DNA of 30,853 bases from Anaerolineaceae bacterium (GCA_003446605.1 DMDF01000029.1:24478-55330); one strand, 5' to 3'. Shown: positions 14,283 to 22,273, counted from the stretch's first letter. Notes: generated from the letters alone by a model not told the origin. Numbers and translations are program-made.

Positions 14283-15239
14283 ATGATGAAATCCGATTCT
14301 AGAAAACACCTTCTGGCTGAAATCGCTTCCATGTATTATTTGGATAAGCGCAGCCAAAATGAGATCGCGCATGAATTTGGTTATTCCCGTTCCGCTATAT
14401 CAAGGTTGTTAACCGAAGCCGAACAAAAAGGGGTGGTGGAACACAAAGTTCATTTCCCTTCTATCCGAAATGTCGAGATGGAAGATATATTGACCGAACG
14501 GTATGGATTAAAGAACGCAATCGTCGTGAATCGAGGAAAATTAAGTTATGCACAGACCTTGCGTTTCGTTGGAGAACAGGGTGCCGAAGTGTTCAACAAA
14601 TTGCTAAAAAATGACCAGATCGTTGCTATTTCTACCGGCACATCCGTGTACGAAGTGATCAATGCCATGGAACCTGTGTCATTAAGAAATATCAAGATTG
14701 TGCAGATATTGAGTTCCACCGGAGTGAAGAGTAATCCAACCATCGATGGTCCGGAGCTGGCAAGTTTATTGGCGCGAAAAGTACATGGAAGCTATTTTAC
14801 TCTCAATGCACCCATGATCATGGATAGTAAAACATCGCGAGAAACGATGCTTCGCCAGAAATCCATCAAATCCACCATCGAACTGGCGTACAAGGCTGAT
14901 ATCGTCCTGGCAGGCATCGGCTGCATCACGGAAGAGCCGCAAGCTGCCAGTGTTGTTAGAATGGGATATTTGGAACCGCATGAGTTTACCGCGATCCGCA
15001 GCCAGGGTGCTGTGGGATATACCTGTGGCTGGTTTTTTACCGAACGAGGAAAGATTCTGGATGACCAAATAAACGAACGTGTGGTTGCTGCAGATTTTCA
15101 GAGGATTCGCGAAGGCAAGGCAACCGTCATGACTATCGTAGCAGGAGAGAAAAAAGCGCCCGCTGTAAAAGCAGCATTGGAGGGAAATCTGCTGGATATC
15201 TTGATAACGGATTCTTCAGCAGTGGAACCATTTTTATAA
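14283..15239 (+). CDS. SorC-family sugar-responsive transcriptional regulator
   Basis: 318 residues from the ATG at 14283 (14286 is equally possible); the open frame reaches back to a TTG at 14235 without a ribosome site. An N-terminal helix-turn-helix (LLAEIASMYYLDKRSQNEIAHEFGYSRSAISRLLTEA by position, residues about 9-45) is followed by the SorC effector domain: VVNRGKLSYAQTLRFVGEQG, VAISTGTSVYEVINAM, VLAGIGCIT and a C-terminal domain. SorC regulators bind phosphorylated sugars. It is the first gene of a plus-strand run with the E1-E2 genes starting 15 bp after it and a galactitol-type PTS cassette beyond, so it probably controls both in answer to a PTS sugar phosphate. An extended -10-like TGTTATATT lies upstream. 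Confidence 0.9.
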   Translation: MMKSDSRKHLLAEIASMYYLDKRSQNEIAHEFGYSRSAISRLLTEAEQKGVVEHKVHFPSIRNVEMEDILTERYGLKNAIVVNRGKLSYAQTLRFVGEQGAEVFNKLLKNDQIVAISTGTSVYEVINAMEPVSLRNIKIVQILSSTGVKSNPTIDGPELASLLARKVHGSYFTLNAPMIMDSKTSRETMLRQKSIKSTIELAYKADIVLAGIGCITEEPQAASVVRMGYLEPHEFTAIRSQGAVGYTCGWFFTERGKILDDQINERVVAADFQRIREGKATVMTIVAGEKKAPAVKAALEGNLLDILITDSSAVEPFL

Positions 15240-15254
15240 GGATGTGGAGGTTTG

Positions 15255-16226
15255 ATGGAAAAGGAGAAGTTACTAGAAGGTGAGCTAACACCAAAAGATG
15301 CCAAACATCTTCTTTACCTGATGGTGTTAACACGCGCCTTCGAGGAAAACGCAGAAGAAATGTATGCGTTAGGGAAAGTGCATGGAACTATGCATCTTTC
15401 CATTGGGCAGGAAGCAATTGCCGCAGGCGCCAGCAGTGCAATTACCCGAGATGATTATTTATTGAATACCCATCGTGGACATGGTCACTTTCTGGCGTGG
15501 GGCGGCGACCTTAATCGTATGATGGCTGAATTTTTGGGGAAAGAAAATGGGTATTGCCGTGGACGTGGGGGATCCATGCATATCGCCGACATTGAGTCAA
15601 ACAATCTGGGCGCAAATGGCATTGTGGGAGGAAACCTTCCCATCGCTGTCGGCGTTGGGTTGAGTATCAAAATCCGTAAAACCAACCAGGTGGTATTGAC
15701 GCTATTTGGTGATGGTGCCGCCAATGAGGGGGCTTTTCATGAATCCCTCAATATGGCAAGCATTTGGAATCTCCCCATTATCTATCTTTGTGAGAACAAT
15801 TTGTATGCCATGTCCACTCCTTTCGATCAAGCATTCAAGATTGAAGAGATCAGCCAGCGGGCTGTGGCATATGGGATCAAGGGCGTTACGGTGGATGGCA
15901 ATGATGTCTTTGCAGTGCATCAAGCAGTGCGAGAAGCCGCCGAGCGTGCACGGTATGGAAATGGTCCTACCCTGATCGAAGCGATTACCTATCGCTGGCG
16001 CGGACACTCGAAAAGTGACCGGCAAGCTTACCGTACACGCGAAGAGGTCAAGGAATGGATGGAAAAAGATCCCATCCCTCGTTTTGCAAAGAAGATCGGT
16101 GTTTCTGATAAGGAGATGGAAGAAATTCAAGAACGTGTAAAAATTGACATACAGAAAGCCGTAGAATTTGCCGAGAACAGCCCCGAACCGGATGTTTCTA
16201 CCATCCTGGAGGGCGTTTATGCGTGA
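15255..16226 (+). CDS. 2-oxo acid/acetoin dehydrogenase E1 component, alpha subunit
   Basis: 323 residues from the ATG at 15255, with GGAGG at 15246-15250. Thiamine diphosphate-dependent E1 alpha: early GQEAIAAG, NTHRGHGHFLAWGGDL, GRGGSMHIAD, and the TPP/Mg motif GDGAANEGAFHESLNMA ending ENNLYAMS; later YRWRGHSKSDRQAYR. The HSKSD and GRGGSMHIAD forms resemble acetoin dehydrogenase (AcoA) more than pyruvate dehydrogenase E1, so acetoin is the leading substrate, but branched-chain or pyruvate use is not excluded. It lies 15 bp after the regulator and overlaps E1 beta by 8 bp, a tight operon for a heterotetrameric E1. Confidence 0.92.
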   Translation: MEKEKLLEGELTPKDAKHLLYLMVLTRAFEENAEEMYALGKVHGTMHLSIGQEAIAAGASSAITRDDYLLNTHRGHGHFLAWGGDLNRMMAEFLGKENGYCRGRGGSMHIADIESNNLGANGIVGGNLPIAVGVGLSIKIRKTNQVVLTLFGDGAANEGAFHESLNMASIWNLPIIYLCENNLYAMSTPFDQAFKIEEISQRAVAYGIKGVTVDGNDVFAVHQAVREAAERARYGNGPTLIEAITYRWRGHSKSDRQAYRTREEVKEWMEKDPIPRFAKKIGVSDKEMEEIQERVKIDIQKAVEFAENSPEPDVSTILEGVYA

Positions 16227-17205
16227 GCTAACCTATAAAGATGCGCTGCATGAAGCCCTTGATCAGATCATGGCAGAGGATGATCGCGTTTTTCTCCTTG
16301 GTGAGGATATCGGTGTGTACGGGGGCGCTTTTGGCGTAACTGGTGACCTGCAAGAAAAATATGGGAAAGACCGGGTGGTCGATACCCCCATATCAGAAGC
16401 TGCAATTACCGGTGCCTGTGTAGGAGCCGCCTTAACAGGAATGCACCCGGTGGGTGAGATCATGTTCAGTGATTTTGTGACCCTTTCCATGGAGCAGCTT
16501 GTGCTGCAAGCTTCTAGGATTCGCTTCATGTTTGGTGGGAAAGCGACGGTTCCGATGGTGCTGCGCTTACCAGGTGGTTCTGGAACAGGCGCTTCCGGTC
16601 AGCATTCTGGCAGCTATGAAAGCTGGTTTATACATGTTCCTGGATTGAAGGTTGTCATGCCCAGCACTCCCTATGACGCGAAAGGGCTGTTGCTGGCAGC
16701 AATTGAAGATCCAAACCCGGTGATGTTCTTCGAACATAAACTGCTCTACCGCACGAAAGGTCCGGTCCCCGAAGAGATGTACACGATCCCGATAGGAAAG
16801 AGCCAGGTGGTGCGGGAAGGGAAAGATCTCACCATCATCGCAACTTCTGTTATGGTGATGCGCTCTCTTGAAGCGGCACAAAAATTAGCAGAAGAAGGTA
16901 TTGAAGTCGAGATCATTGATCCACGCACACTCAATCCATTGGATATGGAACCCATTATTGCATCCATTATCAAAACAGGGAAAGCTCTAGTTGTTCACGA
17001 AGCTGTAAAGACGGGTGGTTTTGGAGCAGAAGTGGCTGGTCGCATTGTGGAAAGTGAAGCCTTTGCCTACCTAGATGCACCCATTCGCCGGTTGGCTGGG
17101 CTGGATATGCCTATTCCATACAACCGCAATCTCGAATATCACGCCGTGCCACAGGTTGAAAATATTGTGGAGGAATCTCGCAAGATCGTGCAGGGAGTGT
17201 ATTAG
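16219..17205 (+). CDS. 2-oxo acid/acetoin dehydrogenase E1 component, beta subunit
   Basis: 328 residues from the ATG at 16219, which has GGAGG 6 nt upstream inside the end of the alpha gene and gives the usual E1 beta N terminus MRELTYKDALHEALDQIM. Typical beta-subunit blocks follow: FLLGEDIGVYGGAFGVT, DTPISEAAITG, GMHPVGEIMFSDF, GASGQHS, VMPSTPYDAKGLL, then the transketolase C-terminal domain with IEVEIIDPRTLNPLD and VVHEAVKTGGFGAE. It supplies the second half of the TPP site and the E2 contact. The E2 gene starts 11 bp later. Confidence is high for the family and moderate for acetoin as substrate. Confidence 0.92.
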   Translation: MRELTYKDALHEALDQIMAEDDRVFLLGEDIGVYGGAFGVTGDLQEKYGKDRVVDTPISEAAITGACVGAALTGMHPVGEIMFSDFVTLSMEQLVLQASRIRFMFGGKATVPMVLRLPGGSGTGASGQHSGSYESWFIHVPGLKVVMPSTPYDAKGLLLAAIEDPNPVMFFEHKLLYRTKGPVPEEMYTIPIGKSQVVREGKDLTIIATSVMVMRSLEAAQKLAEEGIEVEIIDPRTLNPLDMEPIIASIIKTGKALVVHEAVKTGGFGAEVAGRIVESEAFAYLDAPIRRLAGLDMPIPYNRNLEYHAVPQVENIVEESRKIVQGVY

Positions 17206-17216
17206 GAGGAAGGGTC

Positions 17217-18536
17217 ATGGCAAAAGAAGTGATTATGCCAAAATTCGGTTTTACCCAGGAAGAATCAGAGATCATTGAATGGTTAAAAAAGGAAGGGGAA
17301 ACCGTTGAGAAAGGTGATCCGATCGCTACTGTTTCAACCGATAAACTGAGTATGGAGGTAGAGGCACCGGAAAGAGGTATCCTGGCGGGAATTCGTTACA
17401 AAGAAGGGGATGTTGTGTTGGTCACCAAGATTATTGCGACTATCCTGCAACCGGGTGAAGTGCTTCCTAAAAAAAACGCAGAGCCAGAAACTCAAAAAAT
17501 TGAAAAAGACGAACCATCAAAACCGGAAAAAGGTATCGAAGTGAGCGCGACTCCAGTTGCGTTGCATATGCTGAAAGATGCCGGTATTGATGCAACTACC
17601 GTACAGGGCAGTGGCGCCGGAGGAAAGATCACCAAAGCAGATGTTAAAGCGTACCTCTCGCAGAAATCTACTGACCGTCATGGAGGAAAGGTGGCAGCCA
17701 CCCCGGCAGCCCGCCGGGCTGCCGATGAAATTGACATTGACCTGACATCCATCGCAGGTAGCGGTCCGCTTGGACGGATCCAGGAGAAGGATGTCAAAGC
17801 GGCTGCTTCCCACATTGTGCAAGCAATACCCCCCACCATTCCTGCGGAAGCACCCCGTATCCCGCTCAAAGGTATGCGCCGTATCATCGCAGAAAAAATG
17901 ACTTGCAGTGCACACGAAATCCCTCATCTGACGCTTCAGATGGATATTGATATGAGTGACGCTGTTGCTTTGCGAGAGCAGGTAGCAAGGCAAGTCACTG
18001 GTAAAGATATAAAGTTTACCTACACCGCGTTGATTACTCAAGCTGCTGCCCGGGCATTAACACGCCACCCCAAGCTGAACAGTTCGCTGGATGGGGATGA
18101 GATTGTCTTGCTACCATGCGTTCATATTGGTGTGGCGGTTGCCGTGGAGGAGGGATTGATGGTTCCGGTGGTGCGTGACGCCGATAAAAAAGGGGTGTAT
18201 CAACTTTCCAATGAGATCGCAACCCTGGCAGTAAAAGCACGAACCAATAAACTGATCCCGCAGGATTTAGAAGGTGCCACCTTTACTATATCGAATTTGG
18301 GTATGTATGGGATTGATCGTTTTACAGCTATCATCAATCCACCCCAAACGGGAATTCTGGCAGTTGGTAATATTGTTGAAAAGTTCATGCCCGATGCAAA
18401 ACGGAACCCGATCTTGAAACCAATCATGACCATCACCCTTAGTGCCGATCACCGTGTGGTGGATGGTGCAGAGGCGGCTGAATTCCTACAGGATATAAAA
18501 ACAGGTTTGGAAAACGCGGGAGCAACGACAGTATAA
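17217..18536 (+). CDS. Dihydrolipoamide acyltransferase (E2) with two subunit-binding domains
   Basis: 439 residues; AGGAGG precedes the ATG. Order: one lipoyl domain (residues 1-80, lipoyl Lys43 in TDKLSMEVEAP), a charged linker, a first peripheral subunit-binding domain (about 109-145, SATPVALHMLKDAGID to GKITKADVKAYL), a second one (about 159-195, AATPAARRAADE to GRIQEKDVKAAA), then the catalytic domain with the active-site DHRVVDGAEAAEFL near residue 411. Two subunit-binding domains in one chain is unusual; most E2 proteins have one. The complex needs an E3 dihydrolipoamide dehydrogenase, not encoded here, so a shared E3 elsewhere is expected. Acyl-CoA is the product. Its stop overlaps the start region of the PTS IIA remnant. 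Confidence 0.92.
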   Translation: MAKEVIMPKFGFTQEESEIIEWLKKEGETVEKGDPIATVSTDKLSMEVEAPERGILAGIRYKEGDVVLVTKIIATILQPGEVLPKKNAEPETQKIEKDEPSKPEKGIEVSATPVALHMLKDAGIDATTVQGSGAGGKITKADVKAYLSQKSTDRHGGKVAATPAARRAADEIDIDLTSIAGSGPLGRIQEKDVKAAASHIVQAIPPTIPAEAPRIPLKGMRRIIAEKMTCSAHEIPHLTLQMDIDMSDAVALREQVARQVTGKDIKFTYTALITQAAARALTRHPKLNSSLDGDEIVLLPCVHIGVAVAVEEGLMVPVVRDADKKGVYQLSNEIATLAVKARTNKLIPQDLEGATFTISNLGMYGIDRFTAIINPPQTGILAVGNIVEKFMPDAKRNPILKPIMTITLSADHRVVDGAEAAEFLQDIKTGLENAGATTV

Positions 18537-18977
18537 GCCAGGCGATTCTGGAATTATTAGAACCGAAGAGGGTTTTATTAAGCGCAAATGCAAAGAATGC
18601 AATTACAATCATTCAGATGCTGGGTTCCCGTCTATTTGGAGCAGGTTATGTAAAAGATAGTTTTGTCGCTGCAACGATTAACCGTGAGAGCAGGTTGCCA
18701 ACTGGTCTTCCTTTTTTGGGTTTTAATGCTGCTATCCCTCACACTGACAGTGAACATGTCATCAAACCCGGTTTGGCATTGGCAACCTTGAAAAACACGG
18801 TGACCTTTCAAAATATGGCATTTCCCAATGGAACGGTAGATGTGAGTTTGGTGTTCTTACTTGCATTGGAACAACCGAAGGCACAGATCGAGATGCTGCA
18901 GGAAATCGCAGGTGGTGGCAATTTTAATGAAAGCAACTAGCTATGTAGAGGTGCTGGCTGCTTTGAAAAATGAATGA
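18533..18977 (+). pseudogene. Galactitol-type PTS EIIA, start codon lost and 3' frameshift
   Basis: Translation of the frame upstream of the first ATG (18617) gives a full PTS IIA N terminus (AILELLEPKRVLLSANAKNA), so that ATG is internal. At the place where the start belongs is ATA (18533-18535), overlapping the E2 stop as ATAA. The phospho-acceptor His lies in AAIPHTDSEHV and is intact. Near 18911-18919 the frame breaks: the running frame ends at a TAG (18938), while the next frame continues with VVAILMKATSYVEVLAALKNE to 18977, the expected IIA helix. The restored length of about 148 residues fits the family. Two lesions make decay likely, but an AUA start or sequencing errors cannot be excluded. 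Confidence 0.7.
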
Positions 18978-19050
18978 AAACCAGATTGTATATTAAAGAA
19001 ACTTGTCTACAATGGGATTAGAACTACATAGGAATTATAAGGAGTAAAGC

Positions 19051-19338
19051 ATGGTGGGTCCAAAAAGAATCTTAGTTGCATGTGGTACTGCAATTGCCAC
19101 CTCGACGGTGGTAGCAAAAGCTATCGAGGAAGCATTAAAAGAACGTGGTATTGATATTACGACCCGACTGTGTAAGACATCCGAGGTTAAATCACTAGCT
19201 AGCGATGCAGATTTAATTGTTACAACAACCCTGGTTCCTGAGAACCTCGGTGTCCCCGTCATTCATACTCTAGCTTTCCTGACCGGAATAGGGAAGGAAG
19301 ATGCTATCGAACAAATAATTAATGCATTAAACAATTAA
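19051..19338 (+). CDS. Galactitol-type PTS EIIB component
   Basis: 95 residues, the normal length for GatB-type IIB. The phosphorylated Cys is in ILVACGTAIATSTVVA near the N terminus (Cys11). The rest fits the family: ERGIDITTRLCKTSEVK, a DLIVTT strand and VPVIHTLAFLTGIG. AAGGAG precedes the ATG. It would take phosphate from IIA and pass it to the sugar at IIC, but its IIA neighbour looks damaged and only a stub of IIC follows, so it may be unused or may work with other IIA/IIC proteins. It is the only intact part of the PTS cassette. Confidence 0.88.
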   Translation: MVGPKRILVACGTAIATSTVVAKAIEEALKERGIDITTRLCKTSEVKSLASDADLIVTTTLVPENLGVPVIHTLAFLTGIGKEDAIEQIINALNN

Positions 19339-19359
19339 AACTATCTAGAAGGTACAAGT

Positions 19360-19522
19360 TTGGAAACCTCCCTTACAAGTTATTTTGGATTCATAGTGAG
19401 CAACCATTATTCTTCCCCTTATTCTTTTCATTCTTGGGCTAATTTGGGGAGTAAAACGCGATAAGGCTTTCCGAAGCAAAGCCACAGTGCGGTTTTTAGG
19501 CAAGCTTGGATTTTTCCAGTAA
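19360..19522 (+). pseudogene. N-terminal remnant of galactitol-type PTS EIIC
   Basis: A TTG at 19360 with AGAAGGT upstream, 21 bp after IIB, opens ETSLTSYFGFIVSN. Near 19400 the frame shifts, and the next frame continues ATIILPLILFILGLIWGVKR, then DKAFRS, up to a stop at 19520-19522. ATIILP, FILGLIWGVK and KAFRS are what the first membrane helix and following loop of GatC-type IIC proteins look like. About 400 residues are missing; a new gene starts at 19571. The order IIA-IIB-IIC stub is the usual gat order, which supports the reading. No complete IIC gene is in the window. Confidence 0.65.
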
Positions 19523-19570
19523 AATGGTACCCAATAGGACAAAACATCACAGAATTAGGAGCAATGTGTA

Positions 19571-20671
19571 ATGAAAATCCATCTGGTTGGTGGTTTTCTG
19601 GGAAGTGGAAAATCCACTGCGATCTTAAAAGCAGCCCGGCTGCTGGTGGAACAGCAAACCCGAGTAGGGATCATTACCAATGATCAGGGCAAACATCTGG
19701 TAGATACCGCATTTTTCCGCGCTCAGGATTTCCCAGCATTGGAGGTGACGGGGGGTTGTTTTTGCTGCCACTTTAACGATCTGAGTGAACAGATCGAAAA
19801 AATTACTACACAATATAATCCAGATGTGATCTTTGCGGAATCGGTGGGTTCCTGTGCGGATATTGTCGCTACAGTAGTCAAACCGCTGCAAGAACTGCGC
19901 GGTGATCTGGGGGAGGCTGCCAGCTATTCGGTTTTTGTCGATGTGCGGTTACTGGAGCGTTTTTTATTGGATCAAGAAATGCCATTCAGTGAAGATGTTG
20001 CTTACATATTCGCAAAACAGATCGAAGAAGCGGGTATCCTGATTATCAATAAAATTGACCTGCTGGATGCACAGCGGGTCCAACAGGTGGCAGAAATGGC
20101 AGCTGTGCGCTATCCGCAAGCAGCTATCCTGTTGCAAAACTCTCTGGATGAGCAAGATGTTGCACTTTGGTTAAGTCTGATCGGGGAAAAGCGTGATCTG
20201 CTGAGATTGAAATCTCTGAGTATCGATTACGATCGCTATGCCAGTGGAGAACAAAAAATGGCATGGATCGATAAGCATTATCGGTTGGATGTTTTGAACA
20301 GTGAGAACCGGGATACCTTGGCTGATATAGTGATTGCAATTGCACAGGCGGTTGACCATGAACAGCGTATTGCAGGGCACCTGAAGTTTCACATCCAGAC
20401 GGATGGCAGTAACATTAAGGTCAGCGTGCCCACCATGCAAGAAATTGATGACGTGTTCATAACACAGGTTCGAGCCCAGGTGGCGAACCTCAAGAGCGGT
20501 GCAACGGAGATGTGGATCAATGCTCTGCTGGTAGGCACGGTGGAACGGTTGGAAAGCTTGATCGCTGGCATTGTGAAAGAAAAGACAGACCAGACTGATT
20601 TGACAGTAACGGAGATGGAGAGCTTTACCCGCACCCCAGGTTACCCCAAGCCAACCCATCGAATAGAATAA
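19571..20671 (+). CDS. CobW/COG0523-family GTP-binding protein
   Basis: 366 residues. G1 is GGFLGSGKST, the metal-binding CxCC motif is GGCFCCHFNDL near residue 62, G3 is in VIFAESVGSCAD (E in place of the classical G3), and G4 is NKID. The C-terminal half departs from standard CobW proteins and has KFHIQTDGSNIKVSVP. COG0523 proteins are metallochaperone-like GTPases. The next gene, 10 bp downstream, is a corrinoid protein, so delivery, activation or repair of the cobalt cofactor is the most likely job. AGGAG lies upstream of the ATG. The two form an operon, and the gene begins right after the broken PTS IIC. Confidence 0.88.
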   Translation: MKIHLVGGFLGSGKSTAILKAARLLVEQQTRVGIITNDQGKHLVDTAFFRAQDFPALEVTGGCFCCHFNDLSEQIEKITTQYNPDVIFAESVGSCADIVATVVKPLQELRGDLGEAASYSVFVDVRLLERFLLDQEMPFSEDVAYIFAKQIEEAGILIINKIDLLDAQRVQQVAEMAAVRYPQAAILLQNSLDEQDVALWLSLIGEKRDLLRLKSLSIDYDRYASGEQKMAWIDKHYRLDVLNSENRDTLADIVIAIAQAVDHEQRIAGHLKFHIQTDGSNIKVSVPTMQEIDDVFITQVRAQVANLKSGATEMWINALLVGTVERLESLIAGIVKEKTDQTDLTVTEMESFTRTPGYPKPTHRIE

Positions 20672-20681
20672 CAATGAGGGC

Positions 20682-21320
20682 ATGATGGATGAAAAAATAG
20701 AGAAGATTAATCAAAGCATTCTGGATGGAAATCTGGAGGAGTGCCAGCAGACGGTACAGCAAGCGCTGGAAGCAGGTGTGAGCGCTGATGATATTCTCAA
20801 AAAGGGGCTGATCCCTGCGATGACAGAAGTCGGCAGGTTGTTTGAAGAAGGCGAATATTTTGTGCCTGAAATGCTGGTTGCTGCCCGTGCCATGCAGAGT
20901 GGTTTGGATTTATTGAAAACGCAATTGATTGCTGAGGAGGTAAAACCAGTTGGCAAGGTTGTAATCGGTACTGTGAAAGGGGATCTGCATGATATTGGGA
21001 AAAATCTGGTGGCAATCATGATGGAAGGGGCAGGTTTTGAGATCGTTGATCTGGGCACCAATGTTTCTGCTGAGCAGTTTGTGGAAACGGTGAAAGAGAA
21101 GAAAGCGGATATCGTAGCCATGTCTGCCCTGCTCACAACTACCATGACGAACATGTCGTGTGTTATCCAGGCAATACAGGAAGCAGGACTGCGGGATTCG
21201 GTTAAGATCTTGGTGGGCGGGGCGCCACTCACCCAGGAATTTGCGCGCCAGATCGGCGCAGATGGCTATGCTCCGGATGCCAACCAGGCAGCCAGGCTAG
21301 CTCTGACTTATATTTCGTAA
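20682..21320 (+). CDS. Methyltransferase-type corrinoid protein (B12-binding)
   Basis: 212 residues, full length for the MtbC/MtmC/MttC family (COG5012). The N-terminal helical cap domain has PAMTEVGRLFEEGEYFVPE and EMLVAARAMQSGL. The B12-binding domain has GTVKGDLHDIGKNLV with the cobalt-ligand His103, then GTNVSAEQFVE, SALLTTTMTNM and VGGAPLT. Such proteins carry a methyl group on cobalamin between two methyltransferases. Neither the substrate-side (MttB-like) nor the acceptor-side methyltransferase is in the window, so the substrate is unknown. A GAGGG ribosome site precedes the tandem ATGs at 20682 and 20685. It follows the CobW-type gene in one operon. Confidence 0.92.
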   Translation: MMDEKIEKINQSILDGNLEECQQTVQQALEAGVSADDILKKGLIPAMTEVGRLFEEGEYFVPEMLVAARAMQSGLDLLKTQLIAEEVKPVGKVVIGTVKGDLHDIGKNLVAIMMEGAGFEIVDLGTNVSAEQFVETVKEKKADIVAMSALLTTTMTNMSCVIQAIQEAGLRDSVKILVGGAPLTQEFARQIGADGYAPDANQAARLALTYIS

Positions 21321-21338
21321 GTGAGCCAATCTGATATT

Positions 21339-21806
21339 TCAAGTTACATCAATTATCGTGCCGCCTGTCAGTGAAAGCAGCAGGGAACTATTCAGTTTAA
21401 AAACAGAGTGAGGAGTGCCCGCGGCTGCCCAGATCTGCTTGTATGATAGTAATGTGCGGTCGATATAGGTTGCAAGTTGGGTTGTATGCGTGAGGGGAGG
21501 TACACCGCCGATGGCAAAACCGGTTTTCTGTTTTGTGAAGGTTGCATCAGATTTCTCTAATCGCATCCCCAATTCCGCGGAGACCTTGGGGACATTAAGC
21601 TGGTTTTTGCCGCTGACCAGGAAGAGAACAGGCTCATCCCCCGAACGAAAAACTAGAGATTTACATATTTGCCCAATTTCACACCCCACAGCGTTGGCTG
21701 CATCCAATGCTGTGCGGGTACTTGCGTCCAGTTCTACTACTTCCAGTGCGAGATTGTGTTTTTCTAGTGCCTGTTGCACCATTTGCGATTTCTTTGAAAG
21801 AGGCAT
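21339..21806 (-). CDS. YbaK/EbsC family aminoacyl-tRNA deacylase
   Basis: 155 residues from the ATG at 21806, where AAGGAG sits 7 nt upstream; the frame stays open to 21848 without a site. Motifs are ELDASTRTALDAANAVGCE, QICKSLVFR, LFLVSGKNQLNV, the GVPPLTHTT region that takes the place of the usual GG-P motif, and a C-terminal strand. YbaK-type proteins hydrolyse Cys-tRNA(Pro) or related mischarged tRNAs; several paralogues differ in amino acid, so the exact substrate is not fixed. It is convergent with the corrinoid protein, 18 bp apart, and monocistronic. Confidence 0.9.
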   Translation of the reverse strand: MPLSKKSQMVQQALEKHNLALEVVELDASTRTALDAANAVGCEIGQICKSLVFRSGDEPVLFLVSGKNQLNVPKVSAELGMRLEKSDATFTKQKTGFAIGGVPPLTHTTQLATYIDRTLLSYKQIWAAAGTPHSVFKLNSSLLLSLTGGTIIDVT

Positions 21807-22076
21807 TGAATCTCCTTGGTAGTGACATAATTCCTGATAAAGTTTCATTATCGTAAGTTTTCACTAGATAATCATATTTTCTCATAATTCTATGTGAATA
21901 ATACCGAAAAGTTGATCAGGATGCAAAATTAATTTATGTAATGATACACAAATTAATATCTTCAGTACAGAAAAGACCACCTTTACTACACAGCATTCAG
22001 TGATATGAGAGGCAAGATAAAGTGTCAACGGGTATTTATAGGGTAATAGGGAAAGAAAGCGATGGGAAAATAGCAG

Positions 22077-22166
22077 CGGGGAGGGAGGGATTCGAACCCT
22101 CGGTCGAGGTCAACCCCCGACAACCACTTAGCAGGCGGTCCCATTCAGCCACTCTGGCACCTCCCC
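22077..22166 (-). tRNA. tRNA-Ser (anticodon GCT)
   Basis: Minus strand: acceptor GGGGAGG with CCTCCCC; anticodon loop CTGCTAA between ACCGC and GTGGT, anticodon GCT (codon AGC). It has a long variable arm and the T arm GAGGGTTCGAATCCCTC. Discriminator G, CCA not encoded. A second tRNA-Ser lies 18 bp upstream on the same strand. Confidence 0.96.
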
Positions 22167-22184
22167 GTGTTTAACTGTCTTGAA

Positions 22185-22273
22185 CGGAGGGAGAGGGATT
22201 CGAACCCACGGTGGAGCGTTCACCCCACACCTGTTTTCAAGACAGGCGCCTTAAACCACTCGGCCATCCCTCC
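22185..22273 (-). tRNA. tRNA-Ser (anticodon TGA)
   Basis: Minus strand: acceptor GGAGGGA with TCCCTCC; anticodon stem CTGT/ACAG around loop CTTGAAA, anticodon TGA (codon UCA). A long variable arm (GGGGTGAACGCTCC) marks a serine tRNA. Discriminator G, CCA not encoded. It probably heads a two-tRNA transcript with tRNA-Ser(GCT). Confidence 0.96.

Noticed and set aside
18498..18536. Programmed -1 frameshift joining E2 to the PTS IIA frame
   Set aside because: The IIA frame is open back to 18482, but no X-XXY-YYZ slippery heptamer is found in the overlap, and E2 ends normally.
18617..18940. PTS IIA starting at the ATG at 18617 as a normal short gene
   Set aside because: Conserved IIA sequence continues upstream of this ATG, and there is no ribosome site before it.
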